Positions 24,294 to 33,353 of a stretch of 35,155 nt of DNA are shown here, piece after piece (positions within the stretch are counted from its first letter, which is position 1; every line of letters begins with the position of its first letter). A model generated the notes under the pieces. It was not told the origin of the DNA, ran no database searches, and saw only the letters and a list, made by a program, of their open reading frames with translations. This DNA is from Clostridia bacterium (lineage in GTDB: Bacteria > Bacillota > Clostridia > Christensenellales > Borkfalkiaceae), in contig JAFTHW010000014.1 in NCBI GenBank assembly GCA_017457225.1, forward strand, positions 1 through 35,155. Direction: 5' to 3'. A program made the position numbers and the translations under genes.

Positions 24294-25640
24294 ATGCTTT
24301 TAAATGGACTGAAAGGAATTAAAAAAGTTTATTTTATCGGGATCGGCGGGATTAGTATGAGCGCGCTTGCGAAGTTTTTATCCACGTGTGGATATACGGT
24401 ATCGGGTAGCGACGCCGTGCGGGGAGAAGAGACGGAGAATTTAGCGTTTTACGGAGTCAAAGTGTACGTAGGAGAAGACGGGGAACGAAAGGAGCTTTCG
24501 GAGGCGGACGTTGTGATTTATACGGATGCGATATCTTCGGAAAATCAAGAATTGCAAAAGGCAAAAGCGCTATGTAAAAAGATTTATTCCCGAGCTGTAT
24601 TTTTAGGGATTGTCTGCGATCATTTTTCTTATGTGACGGCAGTTGCTGGAAGTCACGGAAAGACGACTTGTACGTCGATGTGCGCACATATTTTACGTGC
24701 GGCGAACGTTCCTTTTACGGCTCACATTGGTGGGGAGGACGGGGAGTTCGGCAATTTCTATACGAGCGGAAACGACTATTTTTTGACGGAAGCTTGCGAA
24801 TATAAGAAAAACTTATTAAATATCCGCTCTACAACTGCAATTCTGCTCAATATCGATCGAGATCATATGGAATGTTACCAATCCGAACAGGATTTACGGA
24901 ATTGTTTCCGACGGTTTTGCGGACAGGCGAAAACGGCGTTTGTTTGCGCGGACGACGAGTCCTGCAAAACACTTGGCGAATTTTCCACGTTCGGAATCCA
25001 CGATACGTTGGCGGATTATCGCGCAATCGATTTGCGCGCGCTTGGAGAACGGTATTCGTTTACGGTAACGGAATACGGGAGTCCGTTGTGTCGGGTGAAA
25101 CTACGCGCGATCGGAAGATGCAACGTATATAACGCGCTGGCGGCGTTTGCGGCGATGCGTTCGTACGGATTCGACGAAAAAGAGATCAAAAAGGGGTTAG
25201 AGAATTTTACCGCTGTAAAGAGACGTTTTGAGCGTATCGGCGGATATAGAGGGGCTAGCTTTATTTGCGATTACGCCCATCACCCGAAAGAAATCGCTTC
25301 AACGGTCGCTACGGCGCAAGGGATTTGCAGGGGAAAGTTGTACGTAGTTTTTCAACCGCATACGTATTCCAGAACGAAGCTATTGATGAAAGAGTTTGTC
25401 GAGTCGCTTCGTCCGATTGAAAATTTAATGATTTACAAGACCTATCCCGCTCGGGAAAAATACGATGCGGAGGGAAGCGCGGAGCATCTTGCCGAGCGCA
25501 TCGGAAGTTGCTTGTATTCGGAAAACGTTTACGTTTTAAAAACTTGGTTAAAAACGACGGTAAAAGAGGGGGACGTCGTGTTGTTTTTGGGCGCAGGGGA
25601 TATTTATTACGCTGCGCAATATCTGTTAAAAGAAATATAA
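24294..25640 (+). CDS. murC: UDP-N-acetylmuramate:L-alanine ligase MurC
   Basis: Adds L-alanine, the first stem-peptide residue, to UDP-MurNAc. The N-terminal VYFIGIGGISMSALA is the UDP-binding loop, GSHGKTT is the ATP motif (near residue 119), and ICDYAHHPKEI and VFQPHTYSRT belong to the C-terminal domain. Length is 448 residues. A stop codon in frame at 24288 fixes ATG 24294 as the first possible start. No Shine-Dalgarno sequence precedes it, unlike its neighbours. It lies apart from the other mur genes, downstream of the ftsZ terminator and ahead of ftsK. Confidence 0.96.
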   Translation: MLLNGLKGIKKVYFIGIGGISMSALAKFLSTCGYTVSGSDAVRGEETENLAFYGVKVYVGEDGERKELSEADVVIYTDAISSENQELQKAKALCKKIYSRAVFLGIVCDHFSYVTAVAGSHGKTTCTSMCAHILRAANVPFTAHIGGEDGEFGNFYTSGNDYFLTEACEYKKNLLNIRSTTAILLNIDRDHMECYQSEQDLRNCFRRFCGQAKTAFVCADDESCKTLGEFSTFGIHDTLADYRAIDLRALGERYSFTVTEYGSPLCRVKLRAIGRCNVYNALAAFAAMRSYGFDEKEIKKGLENFTAVKRRFERIGGYRGASFICDYAHHPKEIASTVATAQGICRGKLYVVFQPHTYSRTKLLMKEFVESLRPIENLMIYKTYPAREKYDAEGSAEHLAERIGSCLYSENVYVLKTWLKTTVKEGDVVLFLGAGDIYYAAQYLLKEI

Positions 25641-25652
25641 AAAATGAAAATT

Positions 25653-25704
25653 GGACGAAAAGCGGAGAAAATCAAAAAAACTCGGCTTTTCGCCTAATTT
25701 TTTT
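25653..25704 (+). terminator. Terminator after murC
   Basis: CGAAAAGC (25656-25663) pairs with GCTTTTCG (25685-25692). Additional GAG/CTC pairing lies inside, and the stem is followed by TAATTTTTTT. Confidence 0.7.
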
Positions 25705-25715
25705 CTTTCAAACTA

Positions 25716-25744
25716 TTGAAAAATCTAAAAAAAAATGATATAAT
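25716..25744 (+). promoter_or_regulatory. Promoter of ftsK
   Basis: TTGAAA (25716-25721), 17 bases, TATAAT (25739-25744). The predicted start is near 25751, just ahead of the ribosome binding site AGGAGG (25759-25764). Confidence 0.75.
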
Positions 25745-25772
25745 AAATACGTATGAACAGGAGGTGGATTTC

Positions 25773-28700
25773 TTGCGTCACAATCGAGAGAAAAAGGAAA
25801 CGGTAAACAGAAAACAATCAGATTTGGTTACGAGAGAAAGCTTGTGCGCGGTTGGCGCTATTTTTTCGTTGATTGCATTGCTTTTTTTAATCACTCGTTC
25901 ATTGGTGTTCGGTACGATGGGAATAGCCGTACACTCCCTGTTGACGGGATTGTTCGGTTATTTTGCGTTTCCTTTATTTATGGGATTGGCGTATCTTTGC
26001 GCGACTTCTTTGTTTGAGATCAAGCTCGTAAAAAACAGAAAAGCAGGACTTTGTATTGCGCTCGCGATCGTATTTGCGGCGTTGATCGTGCATACGGCAA
26101 CGACGTATTCGTGGAACTTAAAAGGTTATCTTTCCAGATGTTTTAAGGCAGGCGAAGCGTTCCCGAAAGCTACGGCAACGGGGATTGTAGGCGCGTTGAT
26201 CGTGTTGCCCGTCGTCTCACTTTTATCCAAAGTCGGCGGACTCGTGTTGTTGTCGGGATTATTTTTGTTTACTACGTATCTTGCCGTAATCAGCATTCAA
26301 AAACCCAAGGCTCAAAAACAAAAAACGGTAAAAAAAGCCGATGCGGAGTCGGTTTCGGCACAACCCGTAGAGATTCCGCTTTCGCAAACTCCGACAGGTC
26401 AAGCATTTGGACAAGCTCCGTTGCCTGCGAACTCGGTAGAGCCTGCGGTCGCGGCAAGTGAAACGTCGGCAAATTTCAATCCTGCTTACGGTAACGAAAA
26501 CGTGCTGCAAAGACTGGCGGTTCGTTTATCCGATGAACCTTACGAGGCGCAACAACCCGTTGAGTCGTCCCAGCCGCTGGGACAAGCTTTTTCGCCGTTC
26601 GGTTCGTTTGATCAAATTCAACCTATTCCCGAATATAAAGCGACGAGTTATGATGACAGTCGAGAGTTTTTATTCGGCGGTAATCCCGCGGAAAATTATA
26701 AAAAGAATCTAATTTTCGATCCCAACGCAAACGTAAATAAACGCGTTGCGTTTGACCCGAATCAACCCATAGGGCAAGGCGGTTATACGCCCTCGTACAC
26801 GGATGCATATCAAAACTCCGTAAACAGTGAGGCGCCGATTCGTCCGATGAAGATTTTGACGGATCATACGCCGCCTGCCTATCAAAACGGTTACGTTCAA
26901 GAAGAACCGTCTATCGAGCCCTCATATCCTACGTACGAAGAAAGACAGACGGCTTACGACGATTTGCTTTCTGAAGAGAAATCCAACGAATGTCGGAGCT
27001 CGGATCGTGACTATGAAAACGTTGGGACGTCTACGCCCGAAGTTTTGGACGTTCGCGAGCCTCAACCTACGAAAGAAGAACCGTCTTCAGGATATAGACG
27101 CCACGAATATATGGATTTATTCTCGCCGTCCAATCCCAACATTTTCGGTAGAGAGGAAGAAAACGAGGAGAAAGAAACTAATTCGTTCGGTCGTGATTCC
27201 ACGTTTTTAAACAATCGTGACGAGTTTGAAGATCGCTCCGAAAGAGGTAGGGGAATTGATATTTTCGACGAAGAAGAGGAATCGCCTTATACGCTTCGTT
27301 CGGAATTTGAAGATCGGATCAACGAGAGTGTAGAGCCGACGGAGGATAGAGGCTTCTCCCGTTCGGAAGAGTTTTCGGATAGAATGGTTTCCGAACGCTT
27401 TGAAGAGCCTAAACAGCCCGAACGTATTCCCGAGCCGAAGATGGAGCCCGCTCCGCCGCCTCCTCCCAAACCTCGCGTGATTAAGCCGTATGTGCGGTTG
27501 AATTTAGACGATTTTGACTGTCGCGACGTAGAGCCTACGTCGAATATGGCGGAAGTGGAAGAAACGAAAGCAAATATCATTGCGACATTGGACGATTTTA
27601 AGGTCACGGGCGCGTCGATTGCTTCCGTTACGTTTGGTCCTACTGTTACCCGTTACAACGTAACCATTCCTCGCAATATTTCCCCTAAAAAGGTCGTTGC
27701 GCTCGATCAATCCATTGCCATCAGTCTGCATTCTAGCGGCGTTAATATTTATCCCAACTATGAAGACGGGGTTGTAAGCATTGAAGTTCCCAACAAAGTC
27801 CGTCAGTTCGTACAGCTCGGATGTATGTTGACGGGCGACACGTTCCAGAACGCAAAGCCTTCGTCTTTGATGTTTACGATGGGAAAAGACGTTGGGAACA
27901 GAAAAGTTTACGGGGATATTTCCAAGATGATTCACTTGCTCGTTGCAGGTGCATCGGGCGCAGGTAAGAGTGTATTCTTAGGCTCGCTCATTATCAGTTT
28001 GATTTATAAATACTCCCCCGAAGAGCTTCGGTTGATTTTGATTGACCCGAAAAAGACAGAGTTCGTTTTATACAACGATTTACCGCATTTGATGGTCAAC
28101 GAGATCATTACAGACGTCAATAAAGCGGTACAAAGTTTGAATTGGGCGATTGGAGAAATGAACCGCCGTTACGCTTTGTTTGAACAGATGAGCCGTTCGG
28201 GAACGTACGTCGTCAATTTGGACGATTACAATTCTCATTTGGAAAAAGCGGAACGTTTGCCTAAGATCGTCATCATCATTGACGAGTTGGCTGACTTGAT
28301 GTTGGCGGCGAAAAAGGAAATTGAAGACCGTATTCAGAATTTAACGCAAAAAGCCCGCGCGGCAGGAATCCATTTGATCGTTGCCACGCAAAGACCGTCC
28401 ACGGACGTTATTACGGGCGTTATCAAAAGTAACTTGCCTACGCGTATTGCGTTTGCGGTTGCGTCTGACGTGGACTCTCGTGTTATTCTCGATCAAACGG
28501 GCGCGCAAAAATTGCTCGGGAAAGGGGACTTCCTCTATACGATGCAGGGAATCAATACTCCTGTCCGCGTACAAAGCGCGTTTATTTCCTCCGAGGACTC
28601 GCAGCGGGTGGTTAACTTTATCAAAGCAAACAACGAGGCGTACTACGACGAATCGGCAACTGCGTATATTAACAATTCCCGCTCGGCATCCGACGGCGGT

Positions 28701-28937
28701 AGCGGCTCGGACGACGAAGTGGAGGCGGTGTATATCGAAGCGTTGCGTTTGGTGATTTTGACGGGAAGCGCGTCGATTTCTATGATCCAGCGGAAGTGTT
28801 CCGTCGGCTATAATAAGGCGGGCAAAATTATCGAATGGATGGAAGAAACGGGTTATATTTCGCCTTTCGACGGTGCGAAAGCCAGAAAAGTCCTTATTAC
28901 AAAAGAGGAATTCGAGAGCAAATACGGCGCTTTATAA
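25773..28937 (+). CDS. ftsK: DNA translocase FtsK/SpoIIIE
   Basis: Hexameric motor that pumps chromosomal DNA through the closing septum. About four membrane helices lie in residues 30-175, followed by a long disordered linker (about 180-575) rich in P, E, S, Q and R. The motor follows, with Walker A GASGAGKS (near 727), Walker B IVIIIDELADLM (near 832), the conserved ATQRPSTDVITG, and a C-terminal γ winged helix (ISMIQRKCSVGYNKAGKIIEWME) that reads orienting DNA sequences. Translation likely starts at TTG 25773, 8 bases after AGGAGG. Longer in-frame starts precede that site and overlap the promoter. The length is then 1054 residues, longer than usual because of the linker. Confidence 0.95.
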   Translation: MRHNREKKETVNRKQSDLVTRESLCAVGAIFSLIALLFLITRSLVFGTMGIAVHSLLTGLFGYFAFPLFMGLAYLCATSLFEIKLVKNRKAGLCIALAIVFAALIVHTATTYSWNLKGYLSRCFKAGEAFPKATATGIVGALIVLPVVSLLSKVGGLVLLSGLFLFTTYLAVISIQKPKAQKQKTVKKADAESVSAQPVEIPLSQTPTGQAFGQAPLPANSVEPAVAASETSANFNPAYGNENVLQRLAVRLSDEPYEAQQPVESSQPLGQAFSPFGSFDQIQPIPEYKATSYDDSREFLFGGNPAENYKKNLIFDPNANVNKRVAFDPNQPIGQGGYTPSYTDAYQNSVNSEAPIRPMKILTDHTPPAYQNGYVQEEPSIEPSYPTYEERQTAYDDLLSEEKSNECRSSDRDYENVGTSTPEVLDVREPQPTKEEPSSGYRRHEYMDLFSPSNPNIFGREEENEEKETNSFGRDSTFLNNRDEFEDRSERGRGIDIFDEEEESPYTLRSEFEDRINESVEPTEDRGFSRSEEFSDRMVSERFEEPKQPERIPEPKMEPAPPPPPKPRVIKPYVRLNLDDFDCRDVEPTSNMAEVEETKANIIATLDDFKVTGASIASVTFGPTVTRYNVTIPRNISPKKVVALDQSIAISLHSSGVNIYPNYEDGVVSIEVPNKVRQFVQLGCMLTGDTFQNAKPSSLMFTMGKDVGNRKVYGDISKMIHLLVAGASGAGKSVFLGSLIISLIYKYSPEELRLILIDPKKTEFVLYNDLPHLMVNEIITDVNKAVQSLNWAIGEMNRRYALFEQMSRSGTYVVNLDDYNSHLEKAERLPKIVIIIDELADLMLAAKKEIEDRIQNLTQKARAAGIHLIVATQRPSTDVITGVIKSNLPTRIAFAVASDVDSRVILDQTGAQKLLGKGDFLYTMQGINTPVRVQSAFISSEDSQRVVNFIKANNEAYYDESATAYINNSRSASDGGSGSDDEVEAVYIEALRLVILTGSASISMIQRKCSVGYNKAGKIIEWMEETGYISPFDGAKARKVLITKEEFESKYGAL

Positions 28938-28971
28938 AAAATCAAAAGAAAATGATAAATCCGGCGTACAG

Positions 28972-29000
28972 TTGTCATATTTATATAGATATACTATACG
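28972..29000 (+). promoter_or_regulatory. Candidate promoter of rimO-pgsA-cinA-recA
   Basis: TTGTCA (28972-28977), 17 bases, TATACG (28995-29000), 19 bases upstream of the rimO start. Both boxes are imperfect. There is no terminator after ftsK, so readthrough is also possible. Confidence 0.4.
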
Positions 29001-29019
29001 TGGATAAGGATAGAGAACG

Positions 29020-30351
29020 ATGTGGAAAGAGAAACTGTTCGGCGTGATTTCGCTCGGATGCGATAAAAACCGAGTGGATACGGAAAAGCTGATCGGACTG
29101 TTAAAAGAGCGGAATTGTCGGCTGACGGACGACTTATCTCGCGCGCAAATTGTGATCGTCAACACCTGTGGTTTTTTACAATCGGCAAGAGCAGAGGCGA
29201 TCGATACGATTCTGGAATGCGCGGACTATAAACGCGACAATTTGGAAAAAATCGTCGTAACGGGTTGTTTGCCGCAAAAATTTATAAACGAGCTGTACGG
29301 ACCGTTAAAAGAAGCGGACGTATTTCTAGGGATTTCCGATTACGAAAAGATTTTCGAGGCGCTTGAAAAATCGTATTCGGAGAATCAACGACAAAATTTC
29401 GTGGGGAAAGGCTCGGACGGATATTTGCGTTCCCGCGTGATTACAACTGATCCGCATTACGCGTATCTAAAAATCGCCGACGGGTGTTACAATCATTGTA
29501 CGTATTGTTTAATCCCGAAGATCCGCGGCAAGTACCGCTCGTATCCGATGGAAGAACTTTTACGCGAAGCGGAGGAACTTGGCGATCTTTCTGAACTTAT
29601 TGTCGTCGCACAGGATTCGACGAGGTACGGCGAAGATCTATACGGTGAAAATCGTTTCGTGGAATTGCTTCAAAACCTTTCTAAGCTTGACAATATCCGT
29701 AAAATTCGGTTGTTGTATTGTTATCCCGACGCAATCGACGATAAACTGATCGAAGAGATCCGCTCCAACGGAAAAATTTTGAAGTATTTAGATATTCCCT
29801 TGCAACATTCGGAAGACAGAGTGTTAAAACTGATGAACCGAAAGGGCAGCAGAGCGCAATATTTAGAATTGTTTAAAAAGCTTCGGGAAAGGATTCCCGA
29901 TCTTGCAATCCGCTCGACATTTATCACGGGATTCCCGACGGAAACGGAAGAAGAGTTTGAAAAAATGAAAGAGTTTGTAGAAGAAGCAAAACTCTTGAAT
30001 TGCGGATTCTTCGCTTATTCTCGTGAGCCGGACACGGGCGCGTTCCGATTGAAACCGCAGGTTCACCACGCGACAAAAAAGCGTAGGGAGCGAGAATTGT
30101 ACGAAACGCAGATGCGGATTTCCAAACAACTTCTTTCCTCGTACGTAGGGAAGCAAATTCAGGTCGTTTGCGACGGAATTGATTATGAAAAGAACTGTTT
30201 TATCGGCCGCGCGTATTTTAATGCTCCCGACATAGACGGGAAGGTGTATTTTAACGCCGCGGAAGCGATGCAGGGAGAGGAATATACCGTTACGGTACTC
30301 TCGGCGGACAGTTATGATTTATACGGAAAAACGGAGGACTATTTAGAATGA
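29020..30351 (+). CDS. rimO: Ribosomal protein S12 methylthiotransferase RimO
   Basis: Radical-SAM enzyme with two iron-sulfur clusters that methylthiolates an aspartate of ribosomal protein S12. The N-terminal domain holds the three cluster cysteines C14 (SLGCDKNRVD), C50 (NTCGF) and C83 (TGCLPQ). The radical-SAM CxxxCxxC is C156, C160 and C163 in GCYNHCTYC, followed by LIPKIRGKYRS, which is characteristic of RimO rather than MiaB. A C-terminal TRAM domain follows from about residue 375. AAGGATAG precedes the ATG. It overlaps pgsA by 4 bases. Confidence 0.96.
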   Translation: MWKEKLFGVISLGCDKNRVDTEKLIGLLKERNCRLTDDLSRAQIVIVNTCGFLQSARAEAIDTILECADYKRDNLEKIVVTGCLPQKFINELYGPLKEADVFLGISDYEKIFEALEKSYSENQRQNFVGKGSDGYLRSRVITTDPHYAYLKIADGCYNHCTYCLIPKIRGKYRSYPMEELLREAEELGDLSELIVVAQDSTRYGEDLYGENRFVELLQNLSKLDNIRKIRLLYCYPDAIDDKLIEEIRSNGKILKYLDIPLQHSEDRVLKLMNRKGSRAQYLELFKKLRERIPDLAIRSTFITGFPTETEEEFEKMKEFVEEAKLLNCGFFAYSREPDTGAFRLKPQVHHATKKRRERELYETQMRISKQLLSSYVGKQIQVVCDGIDYEKNCFIGRAYFNAPDIDGKVYFNAAEAMQGEEYTVTVLSADSYDLYGKTEDYLE

Positions 30352-30971
30352 ATTTACCTAACAAAATTACGTTGACGAGAATATGTATGATTCCCGTTTT
30401 CGTTGTAGTATTTTTTTTGGACGGGATTCTTCCCTTTGCGCTTGGAATTGCGGCAATCCTTTTTGCTTTGGCTGCGTGTACCGACTTTATCGACGGATAT
30501 ATCGCTCGTTCCCGCGGGCTCGTTACCAACCTTGGTAAATTTTTAGACCCTATCGCCGATAAAGTGCTCGTTTCGACGGCAATGCTGCTCATTTTGACGA
30601 TGAAAGAGAGCGTTTTTGGTTTGTTTGGTGGGGCGGCAAACGGCTTGTATATCGCTATGGCGGTTTGCATTTGCGTAATTATGGCAAGAGAGCTCATCAT
30701 CAGCGCATTCCGTCAAATCGCGGCGGCAAACGGAGTGATTATGGCGGCAGATAAGCTCGGCAAATACAAGACAACGTTTCAAGATATTGCGATTTTCGTC
30801 ATTATTTTTGCGGGCGGCTTGAGTGACGTGCTTTCGCCTACGTACGCAGTGCCTTGGGATCGATACGTTGCATATTTTGGGCTTGCGTTGTTTGCGGTCG
30901 CGACGGTTTTAACGGTTTGGTCTGGTATTTCCTACGTAGTAAAGAATAAACAGGTATTAAAAGACGCTTAA
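30348..30971 (+). CDS. pgsA: CDP-diacylglycerol-glycerol-3-phosphate 3-phosphatidyltransferase
   Basis: Membrane enzyme that makes phosphatidylglycerol phosphate, the committed step to phosphatidylglycerol and cardiolipin. The CDP-alcohol phosphotransferase signature DGxxARx8GxxxDxxxD is complete: D49, G50, A53, R54, G63, D67, D71. About six membrane helices, 207 residues. It begins within the rimO stop region (4-base overlap) and lies ahead of cinA. rimO-pgsA-cinA-recA is a frequent order in Firmicutes. Confidence 0.96.
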   Translation: MNLPNKITLTRICMIPVFVVVFFLDGILPFALGIAAILFALAACTDFIDGYIARSRGLVTNLGKFLDPIADKVLVSTAMLLILTMKESVFGLFGGAANGLYIAMAVCICVIMARELIISAFRQIAAANGVIMAADKLGKYKTTFQDIAIFVIIFAGGLSDVLSPTYAVPWDRYVAYFGLALFAVATVLTVWSGISYVVKNKQVLKDA

Positions 30972-30987
30972 AGGGAGTTTTATCGGA

Positions 30988-32082
30988 ATGAAAAACGCGT
31001 GTGTTATTTTCGGGATTGGAAAAGACGTAACGGCCGTGACGAGAGTCACGGCAGTCACGGACGCGTTTTTTTGCGGCGGATATTCCTTTGACGAAACTCG
31101 TATTTATGCGGAGAAAGACGGCGCGAAGCTGGAAAAATTCTTGAAAGAGAGCGCGGAATTCGATAACGTGTTACTTTTGACGGATAGAAATTCGTTGGAT
31201 TGGGTAAAACCATACTTGCAGAAAAGTTTCCAAGAAACGGAGTCGGACGGTAAAGTCGGAGTTTATACTGCGGGAACCGTTACGTTGTTTCTTTTATCTG
31301 GGGACGAACGCGCCGCAGGAGAAGATTACGTAAAAAACGTTTGCTTGCCCTATTTGCAAAAGAAACAGGGAACGCGTTTAGATCGAATGGTGATCCGCGC
31401 GGTCGGAGCGAACCAAACGTATGTTGAAAGTCTGTTGGCGAAAGCAAAGGGTATGGCAGGTACGTCTTTATCGTGCTATCACCGTCGAAAAGCCGACGAG
31501 GACGTGATTGAAATCGTGTACGGCTCCAATACTCCTAAGATGCTTATCGACGACGTTTTGCGGGTCTTTGCCGAGGGACTTGGTGAGAGTGTTTATGCGT
31601 TAGACGATACGCCGCTAGAAGAACAGCTTATTCGATTGTTGAAATTGCGAGAGAGAAAGATCAGCGTAGCCGAATCGTTTACGGGCGGTGGCATCGCGCA
31701 AAGATTGGTATCCGTTCCGGGCGCTAGCGAAGTATATTTCGAGGGGTTAAATACCTATCACGAACTTTCCAAAATGAAACGGCTCGGAGTGACGGAATAC
31801 ACGTTAAAAACGGCGGGCGCTGTGTCCGATCAAACGGCGTACGAAATGGCGATGGGGCTGATCAATACGGGTGATTGTGATATTTCGATTGCGACGACGG
31901 GGCTTGCAGGACCGAATACGGATAAATCGATGCTGCCCGTAGGGCTTTGTTATATTGCGATTGGGCTTAAAGAAAAAGTACTTGTTTACCGATATAAATT
32001 CGACGGAAGTCGTTCGGAAATTAAGGAAAAGACAATCAATTACGCTTTGTTTTTGGCGTATAAACAGCTCAAAAATATTTAA
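30988..32082 (+). CDS. cinA: CinA-family protein: PncC deamidase domain with an eroded N-terminal domain
   Basis: Residues about 208-362 are a good CinA C-terminal (NMN deamidase, PncC) domain: [20 protein letters not shown], then [13 protein letters not shown] with its conserved Tyr and Lys, and TTGLAGPN. This domain converts nicotinamide mononucleotide to NaMN in pyridine nucleotide recycling. The first 130 residues correspond in position to the MoeA-like CinA domain but lack its recognisable GTEL/GGLGPT-type motifs. Residues about 128-205 resemble the linker domain of CinA. The length is 364 against about 410 for the family. GGGAG lies upstream of the ATG, which is 17 bases after pgsA. recA follows after 29 bases. 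Confidence 0.85.
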   Translation: MKNACVIFGIGKDVTAVTRVTAVTDAFFCGGYSFDETRIYAEKDGAKLEKFLKESAEFDNVLLLTDRNSLDWVKPYLQKSFQETESDGKVGVYTAGTVTLFLLSGDERAAGEDYVKNVCLPYLQKKQGTRLDRMVIRAVGANQTYVESLLAKAKGMAGTSLSCYHRRKADEDVIEIVYGSNTPKMLIDDVLRVFAEGLGESVYALDDTPLEEQLIRLLKLRERKISVAESFTGGGIAQRLVSVPGASEVYFEGLNTYHELSKMKRLGVTEYTLKTAGAVSDQTAYEMAMGLINTGDCDISIATTGLAGPNTDKSMLPVGLCYIAIGLKEKVLVYRYKFDGSRSEIKEKTINYALFLAYKQLKNI

Positions 32083-32111
32083 ATAAGGAAATAATTAATC
32101 AGGAGAATGAT

Positions 32112-33140
32112 ATGGCAAACGAAAAGAACACGGAAAAGATGAAGGCTTTAGACGCTGTTTTATTGCAGATCGAAAAGCAATACGGTAAGGGCTCGATTAT
32201 GCGCCTTGGGGAAGAGGCTGGACAGACGGAGATCGAAGTAATTCCCTCTGGGTGTTTGACTTTGGATCTTGCACTCGGGATCGGCGGTTTTCCTCGCGGA
32301 AGAATTATCGAAATCTACGGGCCTGAATCTTCGGGTAAAACGACCGTTGCATTACACGCGATCGCAGAAGCGCAAAAGATGGGCGGCGTTGCGGCGTTTA
32401 TTGACGCGGAGCACGCGCTCGATCCTGTTTATGCGAAAAAATTGGGCGTAAACTTGGAAGAGTTGTACGTTTCGCAACCGGATACGGGTGAACAGGCGTT
32501 GGATATTACGGACGCGCTCGTAAGAAGCTCGGCGGTGGACATTATTGTTATCGACTCCGTAGCTGCGTTGACCCCCAAGGCGGAAATTGAGGGAGATATG
32601 GGGGATACGCACGTTGGTTTGCAGGCACGTCTGATGTCGCAGGCCTTGCGGAAATTAACGGCAATCGTCAACAAGTCCAAAACTTGCGTTATTTTTATTA
32701 ACCAACTCCGCGAGAAAGTGGGCATTATGTTCGGAAATCCCGAAACCACGCCCGGCGGTAAAGCGTTGAAATTCTACGCGAGTATGCGTTTGGACGTTAG
32801 AAAGATGGATACGCTCAAAGATGCGGACGGCGCGATGGGTAACCGCACGAAAGCGAAGATCGTGAAAAATAAGCTTGCGCCTCCGTTCAGACAGGCGGAA
32901 TTCGATATTGTATTCGGAGAGGGAATTTCGCAAGAAGGTTGTATTATGGATATGGGCGTTCAATACGATATTATTGCAAAGAGTGGTTCTTTTTTCAGCT
33001 ATAATGGCAATAAGATCGCGCAAGGCAGAGAAAAATTGCGGATGTATTTGAAAGACAATCCCGAGGTTAAGGCGGAAATCGAACAAAAGATCCGCGCTGC
33101 GGCAAAGGGAATCGTTGAAGAAACCGAAGAACAAGAATAA
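32112..33140 (+). CDS. recA: Recombinase RecA
   Basis: Strand-exchange protein for homologous recombination and SOS signalling. It has the P-loop GPESSGKT (70-77), then [23 protein letters not shown] (Walker B), MSQALRKL and the DNA-binding loop 2 region near [17 protein letters not shown]. The length of 342 residues is standard, with an acidic C-terminus EETEEQE. AGGAG precedes the ATG. No LexA-type box (GAAC-N4-GTTC) is visible upstream in this window, so damage control of this copy, if any, must act elsewhere. Confidence 0.99.
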   Translation: MANEKNTEKMKALDAVLLQIEKQYGKGSIMRLGEEAGQTEIEVIPSGCLTLDLALGIGGFPRGRIIEIYGPESSGKTTVALHAIAEAQKMGGVAAFIDAEHALDPVYAKKLGVNLEELYVSQPDTGEQALDITDALVRSSAVDIIVIDSVAALTPKAEIEGDMGDTHVGLQARLMSQALRKLTAIVNKSKTCVIFINQLREKVGIMFGNPETTPGGKALKFYASMRLDVRKMDTLKDADGAMGNRTKAKIVKNKLAPPFRQAEFDIVFGEGISQEGCIMDMGVQYDIIAKSGSFFSYNGNKIAQGREKLRMYLKDNPEVKAEIEQKIRAAAKGIVEETEEQE

Positions 33141-33144
33141 AAGT

Positions 33145-33175
33145 TAGGAGCGGGATTTTTCTCGCTTCTTTTTTT
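33145..33175 (+). terminator. Terminator after recA
   Basis: AGGAGCGGGA (33145-33154) pairs with TCTCGCTTCT (33159-33168) using wobbles, with a T4 loop and a T run to 33175. Confidence 0.85.
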
Positions 33176-33219
33176 TGGAAATATTTTCATTCTTGGTAAA
33201 ACTATTTTCTGTCAAACCA

Positions 33220-33248
33220 TTGACTTTTTAAGAAAAATATTGTAAAAT
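33220..33248 (+). promoter_or_regulatory. Promoter of rny
   Basis: TTGACT (33220-33225), 17 bases, TAAAAT (33243-33248). The leader to the rny start is about 100 bases and AT-rich, with no recognisable structure. Confidence 0.75.
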
Positions 33249-33353
33249 AGAATTGATAAAAATAGTTATAAGCAGGTATGAGAGGAAATCTTTCAAAATC
33301 CGTTTAGATAATAAATTTTATCAATCATTAATTTTAATACAGGAGGCACAAAA

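Noticed and set aside
25716-25772. Upstream start for ftsK at 25716
   Set aside because: It coincides with the -35 box of the ftsK promoter, so it would not be in the transcript; AGGAGG points to TTG 25773.
31988-32112. LexA/SOS box upstream of recA
   Set aside because: Looked for GAAC-N4-GTTC upstream of recA, cinA, pgsA and rimO and found none.
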